From NCBI GenBank assembly GCA_003213255.1, contig QCNI01000016.1:1-36391 (forward strand): a stretch of DNA of 36,391 nt, written 5' to 3'. Positions 25,171-34,659 of this stretch are shown here, piece by piece. The notes below the pieces were generated by a model, which saw only the letters and a list, made by a program, of their open reading frames with translations, ran no database searches and had not been told where the DNA came from. The position numbers and the translations under genes are program-made. Numbering within the stretch: position 1 is the stretch's first letter; each line of letters begins with the position of its first letter. The DNA is from Prochlorococcus sp. AG-424-P16 (GTDB lineage: Bacteria > Cyanobacteriota > Cyanobacteriia > PCC-6307 > Cyanobiaceae).

Positions 25171-25773
25171 TTATAAAAGATACAAAATAATAAATAAAAC
25201 AACCCATATTCCATCTACAAAATGCCAGTACAATTCAACAGCTTCCAATGGAAACATATTTTGACTGGTTAATCTTCCTCCATTGATTCTCGATTGCCAA
25301 GCAATAATTAAAATCATTAAAGTGCCTAAAGTGACATGTAATCCATGAAAACCAGTAAGAGCATAAAAAGTACTTGCAAATAAATTATCGGTTAATCCAA
25401 AAGGTAAATGAAAATATTCAAATAATTGACATATTAAAAATATAATTCCAAGAAAAGCAGTAAAAAATAACCATTTTTGGGAATCTGAGTTTTTATCTTT
25501 TAAAAGTGCTTTGCCTGCTTTATGGAAAGTTGCGCTACTAACAAGTAACAAAATTGTGTTGAGAGTAGGTATTGGTAGTTCTAATTCATAAATAGCACCA
25601 TCTGGTAATGGATTTACCGCTTTATAAGTTAAATAAGCAGCAAAGAATCCAGCAAAAGTCATTCCGTCCGCAATTAGGAAAGTTATAAGACCAAACATTC
25701 TGAAGTCTTCATGTGTTTCATTAACTTCAGAATTATTTTTTTGAATTTCTTTTGAGCTATCTAGAGTTGTCAT
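25171..25773 (-). CDS. ctaE: Cytochrome c oxidase subunit III
   Basis: A 200-residue membrane protein with five predicted helices, the short bacterial form of subunit III. Family hallmarks are FRMFGLITFLIADGMTFAG near residue 24, TGFHGLHVTLGTLMI near 140, and the closing VELYWHFVDGIWVVLFI. Subunit III stabilises the oxidase core and influences proton uptake. Its ATG is 6 bases after the ctaD stop, so it is the third gene of ctaC-ctaD-ctaE. No Shine-Dalgarno is evident upstream. Confidence 0.97.
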   Translation of the reverse strand: MTTLDSSKEIQKNNSEVNETHEDFRMFGLITFLIADGMTFAGFFAAYLTYKAVNPLPDGAIYELELPIPTLNTILLLVSSATFHKAGKALLKDKNSDSQKWLFFTAFLGIIFLICQLFEYFHLPFGLTDNLFASTFYALTGFHGLHVTLGTLMILIIAWQSRINGGRLTSQNMFPLEAVELYWHFVDGIWVVLFIILYLL

Positions 25774-25779
25774 TTGTTT

Positions 25780-27405
25780 TTATTTTTGTTCAGAAATTTC
25801 TTTACCATAACCATATGGTTCTTCAACTAACGGAGCTTCTCCTTCCCAGTTTTCAACTGGAGGTGGAGAAGATGTTAACCATTCAGGTGTAAGAGCATTC
25901 CAAGGGTTATCTCCAGCATTTTTTCCATTTCTCACACTAAGGAATACGTTAATTAAAAAAGGAATTGTACTTATAGCCATCAAAAGAGCCCCAAGGCTAC
26001 TAATTTGATTAACGAACTGAAATTGAGGATCATATTCTGCAACTCTTCTCGGCATTCCATTTAAACCAAGCCAATGTTGAGGAGCAAAGCACAAGTTAAA
26101 TCCAATAAAAGTAATGATAAAATGTAAAATTCCTAATTTTTCATTAAGCATTTTTCCAGTTACTTTAGGGAACCAATGATAAATTGAAGAGAAAATAATA
26201 AAAACAGTCCCTCCATAAACTATGTAATGAAAATGGGCTACAACGAAATATGTATCATGTACGTGAATATCGAAAGGTACCTGTGCCAAAGCAACTCCTG
26301 TAATACCTCCAAAAACAAAATTTATAATAAATCCGCAAGAGAATAACATTGCACTATTGATGGAAATTTTACCTCCCCATAATGTTGCAACCCAATTGAA
26401 AAATTTTATACCCGTCGGAACAGCAATAAATGCTGTGGCGATAGTAAAAAATAATCTCATCCAAGGGGGCGTTCCACTAGTAAACATGTGGTGCGCCCAA
26501 ACAACTAAACCTAAAACTACTATCCCCATTATTGAAAAAACCATTGTTGTATATCCAAAAAGTGGTTTTCTAGCATGTACAGGAAGTATTTCACTAACTA
26601 AACCAAAGGCAGGAAGGACCATAATGTATACAGCTGGATGAGAATAAAACCAAAATAAATGCTGATAAACTACGACATTGCCACCTAAAACAGGATTAAA
26701 AAACCCTGTATTAGCGATGATATCGAAGCTAAGTAGAATTAAAGTGCCTGCTAAAACAGGAGTTGACAAAACAACTAATAGACTTGTCCCTAGCATTGCC
26801 CAACAATACATTGGCAATTGCATAAGTTTTAATCCTGGCCTTCTTAATTTGATAATGGTCGCGATAAAGTTTATTCCACCAAATATAGAACTGCCTCCAA
26901 GTAATAGAACGCTCAGAATCCAAATAATTTGTCCTGATTGAGGAGTAGTTATGCTCAAAGGAGGATAAGCCGTCCATCCAGCCTGAGCTGCACCCTCAAC
27001 AAAATAGCTTGCTACCAGCATCAAACCTGAAGGAGGAATTAACCAAAAAGCTACAGCATTCAATCTTGGAAATGCCATATCTCTAGCACCTACATAAAAT
27101 GGAATTAAATAATTTCCAAAAGCACCGTTAACTACAGGCACTATCCATAGGAAAATCATTATTGTTCCATGTAGGGTTAAAACTTGGTTATATACATCTC
27201 TCGGCATAAAGTCAGACATTGGACTAGCTAGTTCAATTCTTATAGCGCTAGCTAAGGTTCCTCCTATTAAATAGAAAAGAAAACCGCAGACTAAGTATTG
27301 TATCCCAATTACTTTATGATCAAGGCTAAAACTAAAGTATCTAAGCCAACCTTTAGGTTGAAGACTTTCATTATTAGTATTTTGTGGATCAATTGATATT
27401 GTCAT
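25780..27405 (-). CDS. ctaD: Cytochrome c oxidase subunit I (A2-type haem-copper oxidase)
   Basis: A 541-residue protein with about 12 membrane helices. Ligands are visible: LTLHGTIMIFLW (low-spin haem His), FYSHPAVYIMVLP (CuB His cross-linked to Tyr), VVWAHHMFTSG (CuB His pair), and VHDTYFVVAHFHYIVYGG (haem a3 and haem a His). The Glu of the classical HPEVY motif is absent; instead YSHPAVY is present, the mark of A2-type oxidases. It reduces O2 to water and pumps protons. The ATG overlaps the ctaC stop, and a good ribosome-binding AGAGG lies just upstream (27412-27416, minus strand), inside ctaC. Confidence 0.98.
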   Translation of the reverse strand: MTISIDPQNTNNESLQPKGWLRYFSFSLDHKVIGIQYLVCGFLFYLIGGTLASAIRIELASPMSDFMPRDVYNQVLTLHGTIMIFLWIVPVVNGAFGNYLIPFYVGARDMAFPRLNAVAFWLIPPSGLMLVASYFVEGAAQAGWTAYPPLSITTPQSGQIIWILSVLLLGGSSIFGGINFIATIIKLRRPGLKLMQLPMYCWAMLGTSLLVVLSTPVLAGTLILLSFDIIANTGFFNPVLGGNVVVYQHLFWFYSHPAVYIMVLPAFGLVSEILPVHARKPLFGYTTMVFSIMGIVVLGLVVWAHHMFTSGTPPWMRLFFTIATAFIAVPTGIKFFNWVATLWGGKISINSAMLFSCGFIINFVFGGITGVALAQVPFDIHVHDTYFVVAHFHYIVYGGTVFIIFSSIYHWFPKVTGKMLNEKLGILHFIITFIGFNLCFAPQHWLGLNGMPRRVAEYDPQFQFVNQISSLGALLMAISTIPFLINVFLSVRNGKNAGDNPWNALTPEWLTSSPPPVENWEGEAPLVEEPYGYGKEISEQK

Positions 27406-28205
27406 AAATTTACCTCTGGTTTTTTATTTTTGTTAAACCATTCGTTGTAATCAGATTCTTCTTCAACAATTATGGAGGCTCTCATTCCTCCATGATATGG
27501 ACCACATAATTCTGCACAAATTATCGGATATTTTCCTACTTTTGTTGGAGTGAAATTTAGAATAGTTGGTTGTCCAGGAATAATATCCTGTTTAATTCTG
27601 AACTCTGGTACCCAAAAAGCATGAATCACATCTTTGGATTCCATTTTCATTGATACTTTTTGATCAACAGGAACGTGTAATTCTCCTGATATAAAATTGC
27701 CTTTTGGATAATTGAATAGAAATGCAAATTGCATAGCTGAAACTTCAATTGATAAATTATTTATTGCTATTTCATTATCAGAGGTTTGACTTATTCCAGC
27801 CCAAATTTTTTCAGTATTAGAAGTCATCATTTCGTGATTATGATTTAGTTCTTTCATCCCTCCCATTCGATCGTAGATGTTGTAGCTGTATAAACCAATT
27901 AATAAAACAATTATTGAAGGGATAATTGTCCATACAATTTCTAAGCTTAAATTTCCCTCTAGAGCTATGCCATCGCCTATCTGATCATTTCTTTTTCTAA
28001 ATTTAAATAAGCTATATATAACAGCTATTGTCATTCCTATAAAAATGATTAATCCAATGATGAAAAGAATTTTAAAGAGTTCATCGTAAATTGGTGCATT
28101 AATACTTGCTTCAGCTGGGAGCAAATTTACATTAAAACCAATCCAAAAAGATATAGTAAAAACAAGGGAAATAATTAGTATTAAATAAAAGTTTTTATTT
28201 AACAA
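27402..28205 (-). CDS. ctaC: Cytochrome c oxidase subunit II
   Basis: A 267-residue protein with two N-terminal membrane helices (about residues 6-25 and 46-66) and a periplasmic/lumenal cupredoxin domain. The CuA ligands are visible as an upstream His in DVIHAFWVPEF and the cluster CAELCGPYHGGM, with both Cys, the Glu position, His and Met. It accepts electrons from cytochrome c or plastocyanin. There is no fused cytochrome c domain. The start is TTG at 28205. It heads ctaC-ctaD-ctaE and is divergent from ctaA across a 215-base gap. Confidence 0.97.
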   Translation of the reverse strand: MLNKNFYLILIISLVFTISFWIGFNVNLLPAEASINAPIYDELFKILFIIGLIIFIGMTIAVIYSLFKFRKRNDQIGDGIALEGNLSLEIVWTIIPSIIVLLIGLYSYNIYDRMGGMKELNHNHEMMTSNTEKIWAGISQTSDNEIAINNLSIEVSAMQFAFLFNYPKGNFISGELHVPVDQKVSMKMESKDVIHAFWVPEFRIKQDIIPGQPTILNFTPTKVGKYPIICAELCGPYHGGMRASIIVEEESDYNEWFNKNKKPEVNL

Positions 28206-28420
28206 TTGATCTCTAAAAATTTGTATTTATATCCTAAAGATATTCAATTTTTTTAATCCTGCATCCTTTGTTAAAAGAAAAACATTTAAATTCACAACTT
28301 CTTAAGATTTATGAAATAAAAGGGGTATTATTAATAACTTTTTAGAGTTAATTGTCAGGGAAAAAAGATTAAATTAGTAAATTATTTTTTAAATTAAACA
28401 TATTAATTTTTAATTAATGT

Positions 28421-29395
28421 TTGGTTTTTAAATCTAATTTATTATGCAAAATAATAGGTTTTATCCATTTGATTAATAACCAATTATATAAATCAAAATA
28501 TCTGACAATTTTTAAAAGGTTGGGAAGTCATAGTGTACTCGCACTTATCGCACTAATAGTAATTGGAGGTGCTACTAGAGTTATGGAGGCTGGACTTGCC
28601 TGTCCAGATTGGCCATTATGTTATGGATCTTTTTTGCCTTTTAATCATATGAACCTAAGAGTATTTCTAGAGTGGTTTCATCGTCTGGATGCTTTTCTGG
28701 TTGGAATATTAATTCTTTTTAAATTTGCCCTTTCAATTATTTGGAAAAATGAAATTCCAAATTGGTTACCTAAAACTTATTCACTATTACTTTTTCTCGT
28801 TATTGTCCAAGGATCTTTTGGAGCTTTAACAGTAATAAACTTGCTTGATTCATATACTGTTACTGGCCATCTTTTAATAGCTTTTCTACTTCTCATCACA
28901 ACAATTTCAATAAATCAAAATTTAGAAAATGGTGATATAGAAGAGCCATTAATTTGGTGGAGATTTTTATTGTTTTTTCCTCTTTTACTTACTCTTATTC
29001 AATCTTTTATTGGAGTAAGGCTTTCATCAACCTGGTCAGCACATATCTGTTTATCTTTTAATGAACAATGTCTAATTCTAAATACTCATAAATTATTTGC
29101 TTTTCCAATTGCTTTTTCAATTCTATCGATTATTGCTGCTGCAATTTATAAGAGAAGTTTGCTAAATGAAAATTGGAAATATCTCTCAGCACTTATTTTT
29201 CTATTGTTTTCCCAAATTGCTTTGGGTGTTTTAAGTCTTAAAACAAATTTGAATGAACCTATTTTTATTATCGGTCATCAACTTAACGCCTCTTTATTTA
29301 TTGCGATATTAACAACATTAATTTTTAGAAATCCTTTTACCAAAAAAGGTCTAAACCACTCCCTAAATTCTCAAATGGTTGGTATCAATTCATGA
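28421..29395 (+). CDS. ctaA: Haem A synthase CtaA
   Basis: A 324-residue membrane protein with about eight helices in two related four-helix halves. The first half has [19 protein letters not shown], including the conserved Cys pair in the extracytoplasmic loop, and EWFHRLDAF with a haem-ligand His; the second half has [11 protein letters not shown] and [11 protein letters not shown] with further His. It oxidises haem O to haem A for the oxidase. The TTG at 28421 is the longest start; a TTG at 28469 (reading [12 protein letters not shown]) is an alternative, so the first 16 residues are doubtful. Its stop overlaps the ctaB ATG by 4 bases. Confidence 0.93.
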   Translation: MVFKSNLLCKIIGFIHLINNQLYKSKYLTIFKRLGSHSVLALIALIVIGGATRVMEAGLACPDWPLCYGSFLPFNHMNLRVFLEWFHRLDAFLVGILILFKFALSIIWKNEIPNWLPKTYSLLLFLVIVQGSFGALTVINLLDSYTVTGHLLIAFLLLITTISINQNLENGDIEEPLIWWRFLLFFPLLLTLIQSFIGVRLSSTWSAHICLSFNEQCLILNTHKLFAFPIAFSILSIIAAAIYKRSLLNENWKYLSALIFLLFSQIALGVLSLKTNLNEPIFIIGHQLNASLFIAILTTLIFRNPFTKKGLNHSLNSQMVGINS

Positions 29396-30393
29396 ACAGT
29401 AGTAACTTAGAAAACTTGAATTATAAATCTTCAATTAGGGATGAAGTTGTACCTTCAAGAAAAAAAATAACTTTGCCCCCTTGGCTTGAAGTAGCAAAAC
29501 CCAGATTAATCCCACTTTTACTGGCAACAACTTTGGGAGGAATGGCTTTAACTGAAGAATGGCCTTTGTCTTCACCGAAACTTATCTGTACTTTAGGAGG
29601 CGGAGCTTTGGCAGCAGCAGCAGCAGGAGCTCTTAATTGCTTATGGGAAATGGAATTAGATAAAAGGATGACTAGAACTAGCAAAAGAGCCTTACCAGCT
29701 GGGAAGTTGTCATCTGAGACTGTATTTTTAGCTGCTGTGTCATGTACTTTGGCAGCTTCGATGCTTTTAGTAAGTGGTGTAAATTATTTGGCTGCGGGAT
29801 TAACTCTTCTTGGTTTATTTAGCTACGTAATTTTATATACAGTTATTTTGAAACCTCGTACAACAAAAAATATTGTTTTTGGAGGAGTTGCTGGTGCGAT
29901 ACCACCTTTAGTTGGAGCATCTGCTGCTACAGGGCATGTAGGTCTTAGTGGTTGGTGGTTGTTTGGTTTAGTAATGTTATGGACCCCAGCTCATTTTTGG
30001 GCACTTGCAATTTTGCTGAAGGATGATTACGCATCTGTTGGTATTCCTATGCTCCCTTCTGTTAAAGGATCTGTTTTTACTGCTAAAGCTATTTCTCGTT
30101 ATGGATGGGCAACAATTTTAATGAGTATTATGGGAGTTTTTGCCTTACCTGAAGGGGGTCTTTTATACGGAATTATGCTGTTGCCATTTAATGGAAGACT
30201 TCTGCAACTAATAAATGAATTAAAGAAATCTCCTGATGATCTTTCAAGAGCAAAGTCTCTCTTTAGGTGGTCTATTCTCTATATGTTTGGTATTTGTCTT
30301 TTGTTATTAATTTCCAGAACCCAACTATCTGTAGAATTTGAGCATCAATCTATGCAAATATTTTTATCTATATTATCCCTGCTTAGTAATTAA
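29392..30393 (+). CDS. ctaB: Protohaem IX farnesyltransferase (haem O synthase)
   Basis: A 333-residue UbiA-family prenyltransferase with about nine membrane helices. The Asp-rich motif [20 protein letters not shown] near residue 82 and the second motif, [14 protein letters not shown] near 206, identify haem O synthase. It adds a farnesyl group to protohaem, giving haem O, the substrate of CtaA encoded just upstream. The ATGA overlap with ctaA implies coupled translation. It is followed after 36 bases by an ABC ATPase gene. Confidence 0.97.
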   Translation: MNSSNLENLNYKSSIRDEVVPSRKKITLPPWLEVAKPRLIPLLLATTLGGMALTEEWPLSSPKLICTLGGGALAAAAAGALNCLWEMELDKRMTRTSKRALPAGKLSSETVFLAAVSCTLAASMLLVSGVNYLAAGLTLLGLFSYVILYTVILKPRTTKNIVFGGVAGAIPPLVGASAATGHVGLSGWWLFGLVMLWTPAHFWALAILLKDDYASVGIPMLPSVKGSVFTAKAISRYGWATILMSIMGVFALPEGGLLYGIMLLPFNGRLLQLINELKKSPDDLSRAKSLFRWSILYMFGICLLLLISRTQLSVEFEHQSMQIFLSILSLLSN

Positions 30394-30429
30394 ATTAGAT
30401 GTAAAATGTTTTTTAAGTAAATTGTAAGT

Positions 30430-31449
30430 TTGATGGATTATATAAAAGTAAAAGGGCTTTCAAAATCTTATTCAGATATCAAGGCATTAAAAAATTTATC
30501 GATAGAAATTGAAGCTGGCACATTATTCGGAATACTAGGCCCAAATGGTGCTGGCAAATCAACACTAATAAAAATACTTGCTACTTTAATAGAGCCTGAT
30601 AGTGGAGAAGTTTTTATAAATAATATTAATCTGATAAAAAATTCAAGGAAAATTAGAGAATTAATTGGTTATGTTGCCCAAGACATTGCACTTGATAAAA
30701 TATTAACTGGACGAGAGCTTTTGGATTTTCAATCAGATTTATATCACATCAACAAAAATAAAAAATTTGAAAGGATAAATAAATTAATAGATCAATTAGA
30801 AATGAATGATTGGATTGATCGAAAGTGCGGAACTTATTCAGGGGGAATGAAAAGAAGAATAGATCTGGCAGCTGGACTTTTACATTTGCCCCAAGTATTA
30901 ATTTTGGATGAACCTACAGTTGGTTTAGATATTGAAAGTAGAAGTATTATATGGCAACTTTTGAAAGATTTGAGAAATAATGGAATGACCATTATTTTAA
31001 GTAGTCACTATCTTGATGAAATAGATAAATTGGCAGACAGATTAGTGATAATTGATGATGGAAGAGTTATAGCAAAAGGGACTCCTGCAGAGCTCAAAAA
31101 TAAATTAGGAGGAGATAGAGTAACTTTGAAAGTAAGAGAATTTAGTAACCTGGAAGAAGCAAATAATATATCTAAAATTTTATCTTCAATAGATGGAATT
31201 AGTCAGATTATCATAAATGAAGCTCAAGGTTTCTCTATAAATTTCGTAGCAGATAAGCAAAAAGATTTACTTACGAAGCTAAAAGTAGAATTGGCTTTCT
31301 CAAAGTTTGAAATTTTTTCTCTTACCCAAAGTCAGCCAAGCTTGGATGATGTATATCTTCAGGCAACTGGAAAAACATTATTGGATGCTGAAATTTCAAT
31401 GGCAGGGAAAAGAGACCTAAAAAAAGAATCAAAGCAATCCATGCGATAA
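30430..31449 (+). CDS. ABC-2 type transporter ATP-binding protein (DrrA/CcmA-like)
   Basis: A 339-residue ATPase. Walker A is LGPNGAGKSTLIKIL near residue 37, the Q-loop is GYVAQD, the signature is YSGGMKRRIDLAAGLL near 138, and Walker B is VLILDEPTVGLDIES. The ~100-residue C-terminal extension with DDVYLQATGKTL is typical of the daunorubicin-resistance (DrrA) type. The frame opens at TTG 30430, but the ATG at 30433 is the more likely start. It pairs with the ABC-2 permease 49 bases downstream to form an exporter. Position after ctaB suggests, but does not show, a link with haem or oxidase assembly. Confidence 0.93.
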   Translation: MMDYIKVKGLSKSYSDIKALKNLSIEIEAGTLFGILGPNGAGKSTLIKILATLIEPDSGEVFINNINLIKNSRKIRELIGYVAQDIALDKILTGRELLDFQSDLYHINKNKKFERINKLIDQLEMNDWIDRKCGTYSGGMKRRIDLAAGLLHLPQVLILDEPTVGLDIESRSIIWQLLKDLRNNGMTIILSSHYLDEIDKLADRLVIIDDGRVIAKGTPAELKNKLGGDRVTLKVREFSNLEEANNISKILSSIDGISQIIINEAQGFSINFVADKQKDLLTKLKVELAFSKFEIFSLTQSQPSLDDVYLQATGKTLLDAEISMAGKRDLKKESKQSMR

Positions 31450-31498
31450 AAAAACTTTTTGGTTAACTAACTATAATGAATACTAATTACTGCTAATT

Positions 31499-32323
31499 AT
31501 GGAATTACAACAGTACAATATATTTTTTTTATATCAAGAAACATTTGCCTTAACAAAGAGATTATTTATTCAATTAAAAAGAAGACCATCAACTCTTTTA
31601 GCAGGAATATTACAACCAATAATTTGGCTTTTTTTATTTGGGGCATTATTCTCTAAAGCTCCTGAAGGTTTTTTACCAGGTGTTGATTCTTATGGGAATT
31701 TTTTAGGAGCAGGACTTATTGTTTTTACTGCTTTTAGCGGAGCCCTAAACTCTGGTCTTCCTTTAATGTTTGATAGAGAGTTTGGATTTCTTAATAGATT
31801 ACTTGTGGCTCCTTTAACCAGTAGATTATCCATAGTTTTATCTTCTTTTTTTTACATAACAATCTTGAGCTTTGTTCAGAGTATTGTAATAATGGTTGTT
31901 TCATACATTTTGGGTTATGGATGGCCCAACTTATATGGTTTAGAAATTGTATTTGCCACACTAATTTTATTAGTTCTTTTTGTGACATCAATAAGTTTAT
32001 GTTTAGCGTTTGTTTTGCCTGGACATATTGAATTAATCGCTCTTATATTCGTAATAAATTTACCTCTCCTATTTGCGAGTACTGCTTTAGCTCCAATTTC
32101 TTTTATGCCAAATTGGCTGGGCTGGTTAGCTTCATTAAATCCATTAACTTTTGCTATTGAACCTATTAGGACTGCCTATACACAAACTATGGATTTAGAA
32201 TTAGTGGCTTTACATGCCCCATATGGTGATTTAACTTGTAAGAGTTGTATCTCAATTTTATTTTCTTTAACAGTTTTTTCCTTGATTATTATAAGGCCTC
32301 TGTTAAATAGAAAGTTAAATTAG
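31499..32323 (+). CDS. ABC-2 type transporter permease
   Basis: A 274-residue membrane protein with six predicted helices. LIQLKRRPSTLLAGILQPI near residue 23 and MFDREFGFLNRLLVAPLTS near 90 are characteristic of the ABC-2 (DrrB-like) permease family; helices are separated by short loops and a late FMPNWLGWLASLNPLTFAIE segment. It forms the membrane half of the exporter with the preceding ATPase. The substrate is unknown; relatives move lipids, polysaccharides or small hydrophobic compounds. It is followed 7 bases later by a repeat-containing hypothetical gene. Confidence 0.92.
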   Translation: MELQQYNIFFLYQETFALTKRLFIQLKRRPSTLLAGILQPIIWLFLFGALFSKAPEGFLPGVDSYGNFLGAGLIVFTAFSGALNSGLPLMFDREFGFLNRLLVAPLTSRLSIVLSSFFYITILSFVQSIVIMVVSYILGYGWPNLYGLEIVFATLILLVLFVTSISLCLAFVLPGHIELIALIFVINLPLLFASTALAPISFMPNWLGWLASLNPLTFAIEPIRTAYTQTMDLELVALHAPYGDLTCKSCISILFSLTVFSLIIIRPLLNRKLN

Positions 32324-32330
32324 AAATTTT

Positions 32331-32828
32331 ATGCTTTTAAAAAATCATTTAATAGAAGTTTTTAAACAAGCCTCTTTAGAAAATAATTTTTTGCTTAAAG
32401 AAAATATTGTTATTAAGTGGGTCCATAGATTTGGGATTGATTCATTAAATGATTTATTAATCCATAGTTCACTACAAAAAGAAAATAAAGAACAGATATC
32501 TTTAATTGATAATGTGCATGAAGAAAATCAAGAACAGATCTCTTTAATTGATGAAATGCATGAAGAAAATCAAGAACATATATCTATAATTGATAATGTG
32601 TATGAAGAAAATCAAGAACAAATTAAGCTTGAATTATCAAAAACTTTTGAAAATACTGAAGAAACAAATATGGAATCAAATGACCTGGAAACTGCTAGAA
32701 GCAATGAAATATCTGGCAAAAATCAAAATTCTAATAAAGTAAATCAATTTACTAAAACACCAAAATTACCCCTACCTTATATTAAAAATTTAAGAAAGTG
32801 GATTAACAACGATAAAAAAGCTAGTTAG
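32331..32828 (+). CDS. Hypothetical protein with 14-residue repeats
   Basis: A 165-residue hydrophilic protein of no family I recognise. The N-terminal 50 residues look structured (HLIEVFKQASLENNFLLKEN, then WVHRFGIDSLNDLLIHSS). Residues 51-102 are three and a partial fourth copy of a 14-residue acidic unit containing ENQEQISLID, probably helical or disordered. The last ~30 residues are basic and Pro-containing (KTPKLPLPYIKNLRKWINND). There is no signal peptide or membrane segment, so it is cytoplasmic. It follows the ABC-2 permease by 7 bases, which suggests co-transcription, and converges on groEL with 3 bp between stops. Confidence 0.75.
   Translation: MLLKNHLIEVFKQASLENNFLLKENIVIKWVHRFGIDSLNDLLIHSSLQKENKEQISLIDNVHEENQEQISLIDEMHEENQEHISIIDNVYEENQEQIKLELSKTFENTEETNMESNDLETARSNEISGKNQNSNKVNQFTKTPKLPLPYIKNLRKWINNDKKAS
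32481..32636 (+). repeat. 42-bp in-frame tandem repeat
   Basis: Units start at 32481, 32523 and 32565, each 42 bases, with a partial unit from 32607. Copies are similar but carry several base changes, so they are older than the 99-bp repeat at 19449. The period keeps the frame of the hypothetical gene. Confidence 0.9.
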
Positions 32829-32831
32829 CTT

Positions 32832-34529
32832 TTACATCATACCCGGCATTCCCATGCCACCCATTCCTGGCATTCCCATGCCACCCATTCCTGGCATTCC
32901 CATGCCACCCATTCCCCCCATTGGATCTCCACCTGGTCCTCCAGGGGCGGCGGCTTCAGGTTCAGGGATGTCGGCCATCGCAACTTCTGTTGTAAGGAGC
33001 ATAGCCGCAATAGATACTGAATCTTGAAGAGCTAATCTTATTACTTTGGTTGGATCTAATATTCCTGAATCTTTTAAATCCTCATATTGTCCTGAATTAG
33101 CATTAAAGCCTTTGTTAAGCCTTTTGATTTCAGCGACAACTACATCACCATTAAAACCAGCATTTTTTGCTATTTGTTTGGTAGGTTCCAAAAGGGCTTC
33201 CTTGACTATATTTATCCCCGTTCTTAAATCATCTGAAGATGTTTCACTTAATTTTAAAAGGTCCTCTGATATTTCAATTAAAGTTTGTCCTCCTCCAGAA
33301 ACAACACCCTCTTCAATAGCAGCTTTCGTAGCATTAAGGGAATCTTCGATTCTTAACTTTTTATACTTCATCTCTGTTTCTGTAGCAGCTCCTACTTTGA
33401 TAAGAGCAACTCCTCCGGCTAGTTTGGCTATCCTTTCATTGATTTTATCCTGATCATACTCAGATTCAGTTATATTAACCTCTCTCTTTAATTTCTCTAC
33501 TCGAGCCTTAACTAAATCTTTAGTGTCTTCGAAGGCAACAATTGTAGTTTTATCCTTTGTGATAGTTATTTTTTTTGCTTTGCCTAAATCATTAATCGAT
33601 ACTTTATCAAGTGTCATCGATTTATCTTCGCTAATTAACTTAGCCCCTGTAAGAATTGCAATATCTTCAAGGGCAGCTTTTCTTCTCTCACCAAATAACG
33701 GAGCTCTTACGGAAGCTACATTTAAAACCCCACTATTCTTATTCAAAACCAGAGTGGTTAAAGCCTCTCCTTCGATATCTTCAGCAATAATTAGAAAAGG
33801 TGAGCCTGACTTCTGAATTTCTTCAAGTATTGGAACTAGATCAACTAAGGTTGATACTTTTTGATCAGTTATTAATATTTTAGGATTTTCAAGTTCACAA
33901 ACTTGTCTTTCTTGGTCCGTTACGAAATATGGAGAACTATAACCTCTATCAAAAGACATACCTTCGGTTATATCTAATTCTGTTTCTAGTGATTGAGATT
34001 CTTCGACAGTTATTACACCATCTGAAGTAACAATATCCATTGCTTTCGAAATTATAGATCCAATTTCTTCATTACCTCCAGCACTAACTGTTGCAACTTT
34101 TTGGATATCAGAACCATTTAATGAAATACTTTTAGAACTTAATTTTTCTAAGACAAAAGCTAGGCCTGACTCCATACCTTTTTTTAACTCCATAGGATTG
34201 GCCCCAGAAGCAATATTTTTTAATCCCTCCTGAACCATTTTCTGAGCTAAAATGGTTGCTGTTGTTGTTCCATCACCAGCACTCTCTTTTGTCTTGGATG
34301 CAACTTGTTCTATTAATTTCGCACCTAAATTAGAAATAGGGTTTTCAATCTCGATCTCTTTAGCAATTGTAGATCCATCTCTTACTATATCTGGTGAACC
34401 AAATTTCTTTTCTATAACAACGTTTTTTGCCTTCGGCCCAATAGTAACCTTTACCGCATTAGCTACGAAATTAACACCTTTTTCTAGCGCTTCTCTTGAT
34501 TCATTAGAAAAACTTAACTGTTTAGCCAT
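32832..34529 (-). CDS. groEL: Chaperonin GroEL (stand-alone copy)
   Basis: A 565-residue 60-kDa chaperonin. Typical segments are [17 protein letters not shown] near residue 29, [12 protein letters not shown], the ATP-site [12 protein letters not shown] near 86, and [12 protein letters not shown] near 405. The C-terminus is a long Gly-Met-rich tail with three copies of an 8-residue [12 protein letters not shown] unit. It forms tetradecameric folding rings and needs GroES. No groES is adjacent, since the neighbours are a hypothetical gene and a 59-residue membrane gene. Cyanobacteria usually carry two groEL genes, one in groESL and one alone; this appears to be the stand-alone one. I see no CIRCE inverted repeat upstream. 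Confidence 0.97.
   Translation of the reverse strand: MAKQLSFSNESREALEKGVNFVANAVKVTIGPKAKNVVIEKKFGSPDIVRDGSTIAKEIEIENPISNLGAKLIEQVASKTKESAGDGTTTATILAQKMVQEGLKNIASGANPMELKKGMESGLAFVLEKLSSKSISLNGSDIQKVATVSAGGNEEIGSIISKAMDIVTSDGVITVEESQSLETELDITEGMSFDRGYSSPYFVTDQERQVCELENPKILITDQKVSTLVDLVPILEEIQKSGSPFLIIAEDIEGEALTTLVLNKNSGVLNVASVRAPLFGERRKAALEDIAILTGAKLISEDKSMTLDKVSINDLGKAKKITITKDKTTIVAFEDTKDLVKARVEKLKREVNITESEYDQDKINERIAKLAGGVALIKVGAATETEMKYKKLRIEDSLNATKAAIEEGVVSGGGQTLIEISEDLLKLSETSSDDLRTGINIVKEALLEPTKQIAKNAGFNGDVVVAEIKRLNKGFNANSGQYEDLKDSGILDPTKVIRLALQDSVSIAAMLLTTEVAMADIPEPEAAAPGGPGGDPMGGMGGMGMPGMGGMGMPGMGGMGMPGMM
32848..32914. repeat. 24-bp repeat encoding the GroEL Gly-Met tail
   Basis: Three tandem copies of a 24-base unit (starting at 32848, 32872 and 32896) encode the repeated Gly-Met-Pro tail of GroEL. 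The first two copies are identical and the third diverges at its end. The low-complexity tail is common in GroEL and probably prone to length change. Confidence 0.85.
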
Positions 34530-34549
34530 GTTTGCTCGATTTCTGTCTT

Positions 34550-34579
34550 ATTCTAATCTCCCATAGAATCATTTTTAAG
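34550..34579 (-). promoter_or_regulatory. Possible groEL promoter
   Basis: On the minus strand, CTTAAA (34579-34574) and TAGAAT (34555-34550) are 18 bases apart, about 20 bases before the groEL start. Both hexamers deviate from consensus, and AT-rich sequence makes such pairs common. Confidence 0.25.
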
Positions 34580-34659
34580 GGATATTTAATTAAGTGGGGA
34601 AAGCCGAATTTCTTTTAATAGGAAATACAAATTAACTCAAATAAGAGTATCTTTAAGTT

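Noticed and set aside
26357..26941. Plus-strand ORFs inside ctaD
   Set aside because: They are shadows on the strand opposite a fully conserved oxidase gene, with no start context and no recognisable motifs.
28402..28418. ATTAATT-TTT-AATTAAT inverted repeat just before ctaA
   Set aside because: It consists only of A and T and is a likely product of base composition. It has no GC stem and no recognisable binding motif.
33046..34566. Plus-strand ORFs opposite groEL
   Set aside because: They are antisense shadows of a highly conserved gene whose codon pattern leaves the opposite frame open.
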